6,284 nt of DNA from Bacteroidota bacterium (GCA_023417065.1 JAEZGH010000158.1:1-6284), one strand, 5' to 3'; counted from the first letter of the stretch, positions 1 to 6,166 are shown. The notes: generated from the sequence alone by a model not told the origin. Made by a program: numbers and translations.

Positions 1-657
1 CTTGCAGAAGGCGGCGATGCCTGTCGCATGACGCGTAGCATTCCACTGGATCGCGCGTTGAAAGAAGGCATGCTGGTGTACGCACAAAATGGCGAAGCGT
101 TGCGCCCGCAGCATGGCTATCCACTCAGACTTCTGCTACCGGGCTGGGAAGGCAACATGTCGGTGAAGTGGCTGCGTCGAATTGAAGTAAGTGATCAACC
201 CTGGATGACGCGGGAGGAGACGTCGAAGTATACAGAATCGGTACACGATAAAATCCGTCAGTTCAGTTTCGACATGGATGCGAGGTCTATCATTACTTAC
301 CCTGCATATCCGCATCACGTTGAACGCGGCTGGATTGAGATCCGCGGTATTGCATGGAGTGGCCGCGGGAAAATTACTCGTGTTGAAGTCTCCACCGACG
401 GAGGGAAGACGTGGCAAAACGCCAATCTGCAAGGCCCTGTTCTTGACAAGGCCCACACGCGCTTTGCGCATATCTGGCGCTGGGATGGGTCTACCACGGA
501 AATTCAGAGCCGCGCAACTGACGAAACTGGTTATGTGCAGCCTACGCTAAAGCTCCTGAGAGAAGCTCGTGGAGCAAGATCCGGATATCACTTTAATCCC
601 ATTATGGGATGGATACTTAATCAGGATGGCAGCGTATTACTCAATCCGGATGCGTAA
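1..657 (+). CDS. soxC: SoxC-like molybdenum sulfite/sulfane dehydrogenase, 3' part (5' end outside window)
   Basis: The frame is open from base 1 and encodes the last 218 residues; the usual SoxC length is a little over 400, so about half is missing upstream, including any Tat signal and the molybdopterin-ligating cysteine region. Visible are the end of the molybdopterin-binding domain (fragment residues 29-61, with QNGEALRP, GYPLRLLLPGWEGN and VKWLRRI) and then the Mo-cofactor oxidoreductase dimerisation domain, with WSGRGKITRVEVSTDGGKTW at about 119-138, SRATDETGYVQPT at about 170-182 and a YHFN motif at 196-199. These are hallmark SoxC strings. The family works in the periplasm, oxidising sulfite or the sulfane sulfur bound to SoxY and passing electrons to a cytochrome c partner (SoxD). 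No cytochrome gene follows here; the next gene, 19 bases on, is an FAD oxidoreductase. A SorA-type sulfite dehydrogenase is the alternative reading. Family assignment is firm; the exact substrate is inferred. Confidence 0.88.
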   Translation, partial: LAEGGDACRMTRSIPLDRALKEGMLVYAQNGEALRPQHGYPLRLLLPGWEGNMSVKWLRRIEVSDQPWMTREETSKYTESVHDKIRQFSFDMDARSIITYPAYPHHVERGWIEIRGIAWSGRGKITRVEVSTDGGKTWQNANLQGPVLDKAHTRFAHIWRWDGSTTEIQSRATDETGYVQPTLKLLREARGARSGYHFNPIMGWILNQDGSVLLNPDA

Positions 658-676
658 ATTCGGAGATCGAAACAAT

Positions 677-2158
677 ATGAAGAAACGGGAATACGATGCG
701 ATTGTTGTTGGATCCGGGCCGAATGGATTTGCTGCAGCCATAACGTTGCAACGCGCGGGACTGTCTGTCTTACTGATTGAAGGTAAAGATACTATTGGTG
801 GTGGTATGCGGACTGCGGAACTTACGCTGCCGGGGTTTCACCATGACATATGCTCTGCAATTCATCCTCTTGCAATAGCATCGCCTTTTTTCAAATCGTT
901 ACCTCTTGATGCGCATGGGTTGAAGTTTGTGGAACCTATCCATGCAGCAGCCCATCCTTTTGACGATGGAACGGCAGCGATACTCAATAGATCAATTTCC
1001 GAAACAGCAGAAAGCCTGCTTGACGATGGACCTGGCTATGCAGCATGGATTTCACGTTTATCAGAGATCTGGCCGTCCATAGACAACGATGTACTCGGTC
1101 CGTTTGGTATTCCGAAGAACATCGCGTCGTTTACCAGTTTTGGTCTGCATGCCATTCTTCCTGCCACGCAGCTCGCGTCCCGCTTTAAAGGAGAGCGCGC
1201 GAAAGGACTGTGGGCTGGAATGGCGGGACACGCTTTGCAGCCGTTGTCCAATATTGCTTCATCGGGTATCGGACTGGTCCTGCTTATCGCGGGGCACTTG
1301 TACAACTGGCCGATGGCCCTGGGAGGTTCACAACGGATTGCCCATGCGCTGGAATCTTATTTTGAAAGCCTTGGCGGCGAAATTGTCACTGGATTTACAG
1401 TGAAATCACTGGCGGATTTGCCCCCGGCGAAAAGTGTCTTGTTTGATGTAACGCCTAAGCAGCTCCTGAAGATTGCCGGCGAGGAGTTCGGCAAGCTTTA
1501 TACGTGGCGTATGAATCGCTTCCGTTATGGCATGGGCGTATTTAAGATTGACTGGGCACTTCGCGAACCTATTCCATTTACGTCTGACGAATGCCGGAAG
1601 TCGGGCACGCTTCACCTCGGAAATACGTTGAACGAAATCGCTGACAGTGAATGGAACACGGCAAAGGGACGGCATGCCGACAAGCCATTTGTATTGTTAT
1701 CCCAGCCAACGGTATTCGACACTACGCGTGCGCCGGAAGGAAAACACACTGCCTGGGCATATTGTCATGTTCCCAACGGATCTACCAAAGATATGACTTC
1801 GCAGATTGAAGATCAGGTGGAGCGCTTCGCCCCAGGATTTAAAGACACCATCATCGAGCGAAGTACAATGAATACGGCTGCCTTTGAGAGGTACAATCCG
1901 AACTACATCGGCGGCGATATCAACGGTGGGGTGATAGATATCACGCAACTCTTCACGCGCCCTATTCTGCAACGTTCACCTTACAGGACTGCAAAAAGGG
2001 GGATCTATTTGTGTTCATCATCGACACCTCCCGGCGGAGGAGTTCATGGCATGTGCGGGTTAAACGCGGCGCAGGCAGCATTGCGTGATATCTTCGGAAT
2101 CAAATCAAACGCACTGCAGGAAGCAGGGAAAATAATCTCTCCCAGATTATATAGATAA
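677..2158 (+). CDS. FAD-dependent oxidoreductase, phytoene-desaturase/PYROXD2-like
   Basis: A 493-residue protein. The N-terminus is a Rossmann dinucleotide-binding fold: DAIVVGSGPNG at 7-17, acidic ribose-binding E35 at the end of the second strand, then the GGGMRT loop at 41-46. A middle segment has GGSQRIAHAL (216-225), typical of this flavoprotein superfamily, and NPNYIGGDI (407-415), seen in PYROXD2-like members. The C-terminal FAD motif is CSSSTPPGGGVHG (446-458) followed by NAAQAAL. The family includes carotenoid desaturases and isomerases and many uncharacterised oxidoreductases; no carotenoid genes are nearby, so the substrate is unknown. I chose ATG 677 because it puts the Rossmann motif at the usual distance and has GGAG at 662-665, 11 bases ahead. 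ATG 650, overlapping the soxC stop (ATGCGTAA), is a possible alternative that would mean translational coupling. An upstream ATG at 569 would overlap soxC by 89 bases and is unlikely. Probably co-transcribed with soxC. Confidence 0.88.
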   Translation: MKKREYDAIVVGSGPNGFAAAITLQRAGLSVLLIEGKDTIGGGMRTAELTLPGFHHDICSAIHPLAIASPFFKSLPLDAHGLKFVEPIHAAAHPFDDGTAAILNRSISETAESLLDDGPGYAAWISRLSEIWPSIDNDVLGPFGIPKNIASFTSFGLHAILPATQLASRFKGERAKGLWAGMAGHALQPLSNIASSGIGLVLLIAGHLYNWPMALGGSQRIAHALESYFESLGGEIVTGFTVKSLADLPPAKSVLFDVTPKQLLKIAGEEFGKLYTWRMNRFRYGMGVFKIDWALREPIPFTSDECRKSGTLHLGNTLNEIADSEWNTAKGRHADKPFVLLSQPTVFDTTRAPEGKHTAWAYCHVPNGSTKDMTSQIEDQVERFAPGFKDTIIERSTMNTAAFERYNPNYIGGDINGGVIDITQLFTRPILQRSPYRTAKRGIYLCSSSTPPGGGVHGMCGLNAAQAALRDIFGIKSNALQEAGKIISPRLYR

Positions 2159-2166
2159 CACAGAAG

Positions 2167-2192
2167 AGGGCTCAGATCTACCCCTGAGCCCT
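2167..2192 (+). terminator. Hairpin, candidate terminator of the soxC-FAD oxidoreductase unit
   Basis: AGGGCTCAG (2167-2175) pairs perfectly with CTGAGCCCT (2184-2192) across an 8-base loop, starting 8 bases after the stop codon. The GC-rich 9-bp stem and its position fit a Rho-independent terminator. The trailing T tract is weak (gaaatttt, 2193-2200), so efficiency is uncertain. Confidence 0.55.
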
Positions 2193-2214
2193 GAAATTTT
2201 GAAACTTCCCTCCC

Positions 2215-2241
2215 TCTCACAGATCTCACAGTCTCCCACAG
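2215..2241. repeat. Short tandem run, three units of about 9 bases
   Basis: TCTCACAG occurs at 2215-2222 and 2224-2231, followed by the variant TCTCCCACAG at 2232-2241. A minor local duplication with no assignable function. Confidence 0.5.
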
Positions 2242-2263
2242 AAGAATGCATAGAGCTGTCGGT

Positions 2264-2286
2264 CTTGAGCCTTCCTACCGCGAAGC
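2264..2286 (+). repeat. Intergenic repeat CTTGARCC-N9-CGAAGC, copy A
   Basis: CTTGAGCC (2264-2271), nine bases TTCCTACCG, then CGAAGC (2281-2286). It has the same anchors and the same 9-base spacing as copies B (2318) and C (4685). It begins 54 bases before copy B, so A and B may be a decayed tandem pair. Confidence 0.6.
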
Positions 2287-2317
2287 AATAGGCGTTACAG
2301 TACCGTGAAATTTGAAG

Positions 2318-2368
2318 CTTGAGCCTCTTCCCCACGAAGCGCTGCACTTCAGAGATGGTCAATCAGAA
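2318..2368 (+). repeat. Intergenic repeat CTTGARCC-N9-CGAAGC, copy B with extended similarity
   Basis: The core is CTTGAGCC (2318-2325), TCTTCCCCA, CGAAGC (2335-2340). Downstream it continues with GC, then ATGGTCA (2355-2361) and AATCAGAA (2361-2368), the same words in the same order as in copy C. It is preceded by GAAATTTGAAG, akin to the TTGAAACTTGAA words before copy C. Lies in a gene-free gap. Confidence 0.62.
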
Positions 2369-2485
2369 ATCTGGAATCAGAAACCAGAAATCTAATAGAA
2401 AGAGTGGACAGAGAGTGGACAAAGTCCGGATAAATGACCTGAAATGGGCAGGCTAAGGTGATGAGATCGGGGATCTGGCTGAAAG

Positions 2486-2500
2486 ATTTTTTGAAAAAAT
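2486..2500. repeat. Symmetric T6/A6 palindrome
   Basis: ATTTTTTGAAAAAAT is a perfect 7-bp inverted repeat around one central G. It lies about 65 bases upstream of the 2566 start codon. The one-base centre rules out a hairpin; opposed A and T tracts can bend DNA or bind a dimeric protein. Function unknown. Confidence 0.4.
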
Positions 2501-2565
2501 ATGTGGATTTGTGAAACCCGGGGTATATAGGGGGTTCGTATAGGTGTAATAATAAACATTCGCCT

Positions 2566-3270
2566 ATGGCTATTGTAGCAAACAACGATCTCACGCGAGG
2601 GCTTCGCGGCCGGGTTGGTAATTGGTTAGTTTTTCGGGTGGTACGCGGCAAAACTATTGCGAGTCGTGCTCCGCGAAAGCCGGATCCACGGAAGCAAAGT
2701 GCTGCGCAACGACTTACACGGAGTACGTTCAGGGAAGCTTCTGCCTGGGCAGTGCGCATTCTGCTGGACCCTGCTAAGAAGCAATATTATGCGGATATCG
2801 CGAAGGCCCAGGCTTTGCCAAATGCATATACCGCCGCGGTGCGGGAATACATGCGTGAGGTGGCAGTGAGGCGAATGAAAGATCGACTTGGTTGTCCGGT
2901 ATCGACAAACAAGGAGGCGACTATCGTCGTGCAAGGCAGATCAATTCCATTTTCACCACCGCAACAGGTACCATCAGGCGGGATGAGTAAATCAGTTGAA
3001 CGAGGTGTTTCATATTTTTCAAAAGGAATTCGTTTCAATCAACCTGTCACGACAATTAGAAGCGATTACGTGTTGCCGGAAATAAAGTATCTTGTTAAGA
3101 ATTTAGACCTGCAATGGCAGTCCCCGTTGCCTACATCGCATCTGCATCGACGCAGGACAACGCCACTGCGGTGTATGCGTGAGACCTTGCTGCCTGGATT
3201 TTCTCGCACAGATCACACGGAAGAAGGCTCAGAATTGATGTTACAGTTTGCCGGGAGTCGTCATCCTTGA
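2566..3270 (+). CDS. Unrecognised basic protein, resembling a Bacteroidota hypothetical family; 3' part possibly frame-disrupted
   Basis: A 234-residue frame from ATG 2566; there is no good ribosome binding site (AGGTG at 2542-2546 is too far away). Residues 1-115 look like a real, basic, conserved domain: GLRGRVGNWLVFRVVRGKTI (12-31), then RAPRKPDPRKQSAAQRL (34-50), a helix-rich stretch and PNAYTAAVREYM. From memory this pattern of G-x-x-G-x-V-G-N, G-K-T and Q-x-x-R resembles a Bacteroidota family of unknown function, perhaps near DUF6266; that link is tentative. There is no signal peptide or membrane helix. Residues about 180-213 are rich in Arg, His and Cys and look out of frame. The other frame over 3105-3204 reads PAMAVPVAYIASAS and AAWIFS but contains TGA at 3180. 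The stop codon falls inside a spacer repeat word. It may be an intact gene with a divergent tail or a decaying one. Confidence 0.6.
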   Translation: MAIVANNDLTRGLRGRVGNWLVFRVVRGKTIASRAPRKPDPRKQSAAQRLTRSTFREASAWAVRILLDPAKKQYYADIAKAQALPNAYTAAVREYMREVAVRRMKDRLGCPVSTNKEATIVVQGRSIPFSPPQQVPSGGMSKSVERGVSYFSKGIRFNQPVTTIRSDYVLPEIKYLVKNLDLQWQSPLPTSHLHRRRTTPLRCMRETLLPGFSRTDHTEEGSELMLQFAGSRHP

Positions 3271-3278
3271 ATCCTGAT
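3266..3278 (+). repeat. 13-base word shared with the spacer at 4654-4666
   Basis: CTTGAATCCTGAT here matches CTTGAACCCTGAT at 4654-4666 in 12 of 13 positions. Both are followed within about 30 bases by TTGAACCT. This supports a common spacer repeat family; the stop codon TGA of the 2566 gene (3268-3270) lies within this word. Confidence 0.5.
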
Positions 3279-3321
3279 TTGATTTGAACCTCTCATTTTA
3301 TTGCGTTTTGACCGACAACTC

Positions 3322-3335
3322 ATTTGATTGCAAAT
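3322..3335. promoter_or_regulatory. Small inverted repeat upstream of the AraC-type gene
   Basis: ATTTG (3322-3326) and CAAAT (3331-3335) form a 5-bp inverted repeat with a 4-base centre, ending 18 bases before the start codon. It could be an operator, but AT-rich words of this type are common in the spacers here, so it may be chance. Confidence 0.22.
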
Positions 3336-3353
3336 CGGAAATTGTAAATTAAG

Positions 3354-4169
3354 GTGATGCGTGAACTGCAACTGCTGCGGAATCTTTACCAGCCCTTTCA
3401 TCCCGTAAGAACTGAGAGGAACAGGCTTGTTTCGTATAATGAGTTCATGCCCGACCGAAGCCTGCAGCCCTTTATCTTTCACTATTGGGAAATGAAGACC
3501 TCAGGTCCCGGTCAAGGAGCGTTTCTCCACAAGGTTATTCCCAACGGGTGTGTTGATGTTTATTTCAATGTCACCCGACCTGACGAGTCGTTCATTACCG
3601 GACTCAGCGATAAGCATTCGTCCGTGAATGTTCCAGCTGAATGCCGCTACATCGGTATTTGCTTTGCTCCAACGGTCGCGCCCCAGCTTTACAGGTTTAA
3701 TGGCATCGAGCTGCACAATCGTCACGAACGGCTCGAAGATCTCGCCCTATCAACAGCAAGCTTCATCAAATCCGCGCTTACACCAGACCTGTCATCTCAT
3801 CAAGTGAAGAGTTTGCTTGACAAGCATTTTCAGACGGAGTTATCTAAAGCGGATTTCAAGTGCGACCGCCGACTACTCAGCGCACTCCATAATATCTTTA
3901 CTTCAAACGGAAACGTCCGCATTGAGTCGGACCTTGATGTCGGTCTAAGTCCACGACAGCTAAGAAGAGTGTTTGATACATATATCGGTGATAGTCCGAA
4001 GTCGTTTTCCAGGACAGTAAGGTTTCAAAGATATCTACAGGCAAACCTTTCCAGCCATCGCGCCGACAATCAGTTCTACGATTTTGGCTATTACGACCAG
4101 GTGCATTTCATCAAGGAGTTCAAGAGGCTTTACGGAACTACGCCCTCGCACGTGACGAGCTATCAATAA
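3354..4169 (+). CDS. AraC-family transcriptional regulator with DUF6597-like N-terminal domain
   Basis: A 271-residue cytoplasmic DNA-binding protein. The N-terminal half resembles the DUF6597 sensor-type domain of AraC regulators: LQPFIFHYWEM (37-47), VIPNGCVDVYFNV (61-73), YIGICFAPTVAPQLY (99-113) and LHNRHERLEDL (120-130). The C-terminal AraC DNA-binding domain has a first helix-turn-helix around LSPRQLRRVFDTYIGDSPKSF (198-218) and the family hallmark FGYYDQVHFIKEFKRLYGTTP (244-264) in the second. The effector is unknown. Start: GTG 3354 and ATG 3357 are adjacent (AAGGTGATG), and ATG 3357 seems the more natural choice; the AAGG overlaps too closely to serve as a normal ribosome site. Starting at ATG 3447 would cut into the conserved N-terminal domain. 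A small membrane protein gene follows 76 bases downstream on the same strand and is a plausible target or co-transcribed partner. No terminator is evident between them. Confidence 0.85.
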   Translation: MMRELQLLRNLYQPFHPVRTERNRLVSYNEFMPDRSLQPFIFHYWEMKTSGPGQGAFLHKVIPNGCVDVYFNVTRPDESFITGLSDKHSSVNVPAECRYIGICFAPTVAPQLYRFNGIELHNRHERLEDLALSTASFIKSALTPDLSSHQVKSLLDKHFQTELSKADFKCDRRLLSALHNIFTSNGNVRIESDLDVGLSPRQLRRVFDTYIGDSPKSFSRTVRFQRYLQANLSSHRADNQFYDFGYYDQVHFIKEFKRLYGTTPSHVTSYQ

Positions 4170-4245
4170 TGTCCGATTTTTACAATCGCAGCTGATTTCC
4201 ATCTGCCATAATTGTATTGAATGTTTAATCCAAATTCAGTCAGTT

Positions 4246-4611
4246 ATGGAAACCCTAAAACGAATTTTACTGTTAAATGCGATTTCATCAGGGATCACTG
4301 GAATTATTCTTGCGTTATTTTCAGAATCGATTTCCAGCCTCTTCGGAATCAATGCTGCTTTCACCATCTCGTCGGTGGGGATCTTTCTCATCGTATTCGC
4401 TGCTTATGTTATCCACACAGCTATTAAAGGCATTGGTCAAACACCGGTTGTCATTGCACTCGATATGTTGTGGGTTGCAGGCAGTGTGATAATCCTGGTG
4501 GCTTACGGATTTCAGATTTCGATGATCGGCAATGTTCTTATTGTCGGGGTCGCGCTTTGGGTAGGGCTAATGGCATTTCTTCAACGGAAGTTTTCCCGAG
4601 GGGTCGTTTAA
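4246..4611 (+). CDS. Small four-helix integral membrane protein, function unknown
   Basis: A 121-residue, strongly hydrophobic protein. Four membrane-spanning segments can be seen at about residues 7-25, 37-59, 67-88 and 91-112, joined by short loops, with positive residues at the start (METLKR) and at the end (QRKFSRG), which suggests that both termini face the cytoplasm. No catalytic motif is visible and I do not recognise the family. There is no Shine-Dalgarno site before ATG 4246. It lies 76 bases after the AraC-type gene on the same strand and may be read from the same transcript or controlled by that regulator. Its 3' end faces rtcB, with an inverted repeat 13 bases after its stop. The overlapping frame starting at 4221 lacks this membrane-protein character and is treated as spurious. 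Confidence 0.75.
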   Translation: METLKRILLLNAISSGITGIILALFSESISSLFGINAAFTISSVGIFLIVFAAYVIHTAIKGIGQTPVVIALDMLWVAGSVIILVAYGFQISMIGNVLIVGVALWVGLMAFLQRKFSRGVV

Positions 4612-4624
4612 GTTAAGTTCAAAT

Positions 4625-4680
4625 TTCAAGTTTCACGGTTCAGGGCGATTGTTCTTGAACCCTGATCCTTGAAACTTGAA
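4625..4680. terminator. Long imperfect inverted repeat between convergent genes, possible bidirectional terminator
   Basis: The arm at 4625-4645 and the arm at 4660-4680 are complementary at 19 of 21 positions (mismatches opposite 4636 and 4639), with a 14-base loop. It sits 13 bases after the membrane protein stop and 71 bases past the rtcB stop, as expected for a shared terminator of convergent genes. Neither side carries a U-rich run, so it is not a textbook intrinsic terminator. It could also be part of the spacer repeat family, because its arms are made of TTGAAACTTGAA-type words. Confidence 0.5.
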
Positions 4681-4684
4681 TCAA

Positions 4685-4744
4685 CTTGAACCTTCTTTCT
4701 ACGAAGCGCAAAACCGCTATGGTCAGCAGTTCCCCCAATCAGAA
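4685..4744 (+). repeat. Intergenic repeat CTTGARCC-N9-CGAAGC, copy C with extended similarity
   Basis: The core is CTTGAACC (4685-4692), TTCTTTCTA, CGAAGC (4702-4707), then GC, ATGGTCA (4719-4725) and AATCAGAA (4737-4744), in the same order as in copy B at 2318. It is preceded by three further CTTGAA words (4654, 4668, 4675). It ends 8 bases before the rtcB stop codon (on the opposite strand). Confidence 0.62.
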
Positions 4745-4751
4745 TGAGAGA

Positions 4752-6152
4752 TCATTTCGCCATTCTCACAACCCGTGGGAGAAACGTTCCTTCGATGTTC
4801 ACGAGCGTCGTCTGACTTTTCATCACAAGTTCGATATCCTTATACGCCGCGGGAGCTTCTTCCGTACTTCCACCAATTAAGGTGATCCTCCGTGCTTGCA
4901 ATTCTTTCTTCAAACTGCTCATTGTGACGGAATTCTTTGCTTTCAGTCGCGACATCTTGCGACCCGCTCCGTGAGATGCTGAATTCAGCGATGCTTCATT
5001 GCCGAGTCCGCTCACAATGTAACCAGGAGCTGTCATGCTTCCGGGTATTATTCCGAAAACACCTTTGGCTGCAGGTGTTGCACCTTTACGGTGGACGATG
5101 TATTCGTTACCGTCGACAAGCGTTTCCTTCCAGGCAAAGTTGTGATGGTTTTCGATTACCATGATAGCAGAAACGCCGAGAGCATCCCGGACGTTTTGAT
5201 GAATTACATCGTGGCAGGCTTTTGCGTACTCGCCAGCAAGGTTCATTGACAACCAATACTCCTGGCCTTCCTGGCTATCGAGCTCGAGCCACGCAAGATG
5301 CTTCACTTCTCCCGGGAGCTTGCATTTTTTCATGGCAATATCTGTATAATGCTGTGCGATGTTTGCGCCCAGACTACGCGAGCCGGAGTGCGACAAGATC
5401 GCAGCATAGTTTCCTGCACGAAGCCCCAGGTTGTTCTGCTCGCATACTTCGACGGCGCCCATTTCAACGAAATGATTGCCTGAACCTGAACTTCCGAGCT
5501 GGCGCGCTGCCTTGCCGTGAAGTTTCTTCAGCAGGTCGGTTTCACGGAATGATGAATTGTCCAGAATCTCGTGATAAGGTCTGGAATCAAGGCCGCCATC
5601 ATTCCCGAAGTGTGTATGCTCCCGGAGCACTTTTTTTATCTCGTACGTATGATGGTCAACATAACTTCCTGGGAGATCCAGAATACTCAGCGCCATTCTG
5701 CAGCCGATGTCCATTCCCACACCGTAAGGGATTACTTCGTTTCTGGTGGTGACGACGCCGCCGATGGGAATGCCATAGCCCTGATGAGCGTCGGGCATTA
5801 GCGCACCGCGCACGATCACAGGCAATCGCATGACTGCTTCCATTTGCCGGAAGGCATTCGCTTCGATATGCTTATTCCCGAATACCTCGAAAGGTTTTAT
5901 TGTATCTGTCAATTCATAGGCTTTGAAATCTTCGCGTATAGGTGAATACAGTTTGTGTGCGAGTAATCCAAGTAACTCATTGTCGAGGTATGCTTTCGGA
6001 TTTTCAAGCACGCTTTGTATCAATGCCAGTTTCTCATCGTTCGGCAGATGTTTAAAATGCCTGTTCATGATGTTAAGTGAAAGGCTTTTTGCTACTTCCG
6101 AAGGAAAGCTGATCGTTGATAAGTCTTTAATGTTTAGCTTTTGTTTGCCCAT
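4752..6152 (-). CDS. rtcB: RtcB-family RNA ligase (GTP- and Mn-dependent 3'-phosphate ligase)
   Basis: A complete 466-residue protein. RtcB joins RNA ends carrying a 3'-phosphate or 2',3'-cyclic phosphate to a 5'-hydroxyl, through a guanylylated histidine and manganese; it serves tRNA splicing in archaea and animals and RNA repair in bacteria. Visible motifs, in order: MPDAHQGYGIPIGG (119-132), GVGMDIGC with metal ligands D148 and C151, GNHFVEM with H227, HSGSR with H255, HHNFAW with H337, HRKGATPA (354-361), IPGSM (369-373) and SHGAGRKMSR (393-402), where H394 corresponds to the guanylylated histidine (H404 in the Pyrococcus horikoshii enzyme). All key residues are present. About 75 residues precede the region where shorter bacterial forms begin. 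ATG 6152 has a good ribosome site, GAGGTG, 8 bases upstream. No archease or RtcA gene is seen in the window. Start and family are secure; the biological RNA target is not known. Confidence 0.96.
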   Translation of the reverse strand: MGKQKLNIKDLSTISFPSEVAKSLSLNIMNRHFKHLPNDEKLALIQSVLENPKAYLDNELLGLLAHKLYSPIREDFKAYELTDTIKPFEVFGNKHIEANAFRQMEAVMRLPVIVRGALMPDAHQGYGIPIGGVVTTRNEVIPYGVGMDIGCRMALSILDLPGSYVDHHTYEIKKVLREHTHFGNDGGLDSRPYHEILDNSSFRETDLLKKLHGKAARQLGSSGSGNHFVEMGAVEVCEQNNLGLRAGNYAAILSHSGSRSLGANIAQHYTDIAMKKCKLPGEVKHLAWLELDSQEGQEYWLSMNLAGEYAKACHDVIHQNVRDALGVSAIMVIENHHNFAWKETLVDGNEYIVHRKGATPAAKGVFGIIPGSMTAPGYIVSGLGNEASLNSASHGAGRKMSRLKAKNSVTMSSLKKELQARRITLIGGSTEEAPAAYKDIELVMKSQTTLVNIEGTFLPRVVRMAK

Positions 6153-6160
6153 AGTTAGTG

Positions 6161-6166
6161 CACCTC
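6161..6166 (-). promoter_or_regulatory. Ribosome binding site of rtcB
   Basis: GAGGTG on the minus strand, 8 bases before ATG 6152. It is the strongest Shine-Dalgarno match in the window and settles the rtcB start. Confidence 0.7.

Larger units (their letters stand above)
2159..2565. other. 407-base non-coding gap with degenerate repeats
   Basis: No convincing gene on either strand; the short frames here lack recognisable protein character and start signals. In order it holds the terminator hairpin, a short CACAG-bearing tandem run (2215-2241), two copies of the CTTGARCC-N9-CGAAGC repeat (2264 and 2318), an A-rich run of CAGAAATC-type words (2364-2394), a near-duplicate AGAGTGGAC (2401-2409 and 2412-2420), and a symmetric T6/A6 palindrome (2486-2500). 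Short, degenerate words of this kind suggest decayed repeat sequence rather than regulatory RNA. The promoter of the 2566 gene must lie at its 3' end, but I could not pick out a credible -35/-10 pair. Confidence 0.6.

Noticed and set aside
569..676. Longer N-terminus for the FAD oxidoreductase, starting at ATG 569
   Set aside because: It would overlap soxC by 89 bases and place 36 extra residues without family character before the Rossmann motif; ATG 677 has a GGAG site. ATG 650 stays as a minor alternative.
2491..2529. TTGAAA...TATATA as a promoter of the 2566 gene
   Set aside because: The spacer is 27 bases, far too long for a sigma-70-type promoter, and no Bacteroidota-type pair could be aligned.
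2159..2565. A CRISPR array or regulatory RNA in the long gap
   Set aside because: The repeats are few, degenerate and unevenly spaced, with no regular spacers, and no riboswitch-like conserved core was recognised.
2349..2759. A 136-residue minus-strand open frame
   Set aside because: It runs across the repeat-rich gap and antisense to the conserved start of the 2566 gene, and shows no protein-like pattern.
4174..4188. Hairpin CGATT-tttac-AATCG after the AraC-type gene
   Set aside because: The stem is only 5 bp and AT-rich, with no T run after it; too weak to call a terminator.
4207..4212. CATAAT as a -10 element for the membrane protein gene
   Set aside because: There is no acceptable -35 at 16-18 bases; the nearest candidate, TTTACA (4179-4184), is 22 bases away.
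4221..4427. A 68-residue plus-strand frame overlapping the membrane protein gene
   Set aside because: It shares most of its length with the clearly hydrophobic 4246 frame and has no coherent composition or ribosome site.
5222..5752. A 176-residue plus-strand open frame
   Set aside because: It lies wholly antisense to rtcB, whose motifs are complete, and its translation is Arg/Ser-rich without any recognisable domain; it is a shadow frame.
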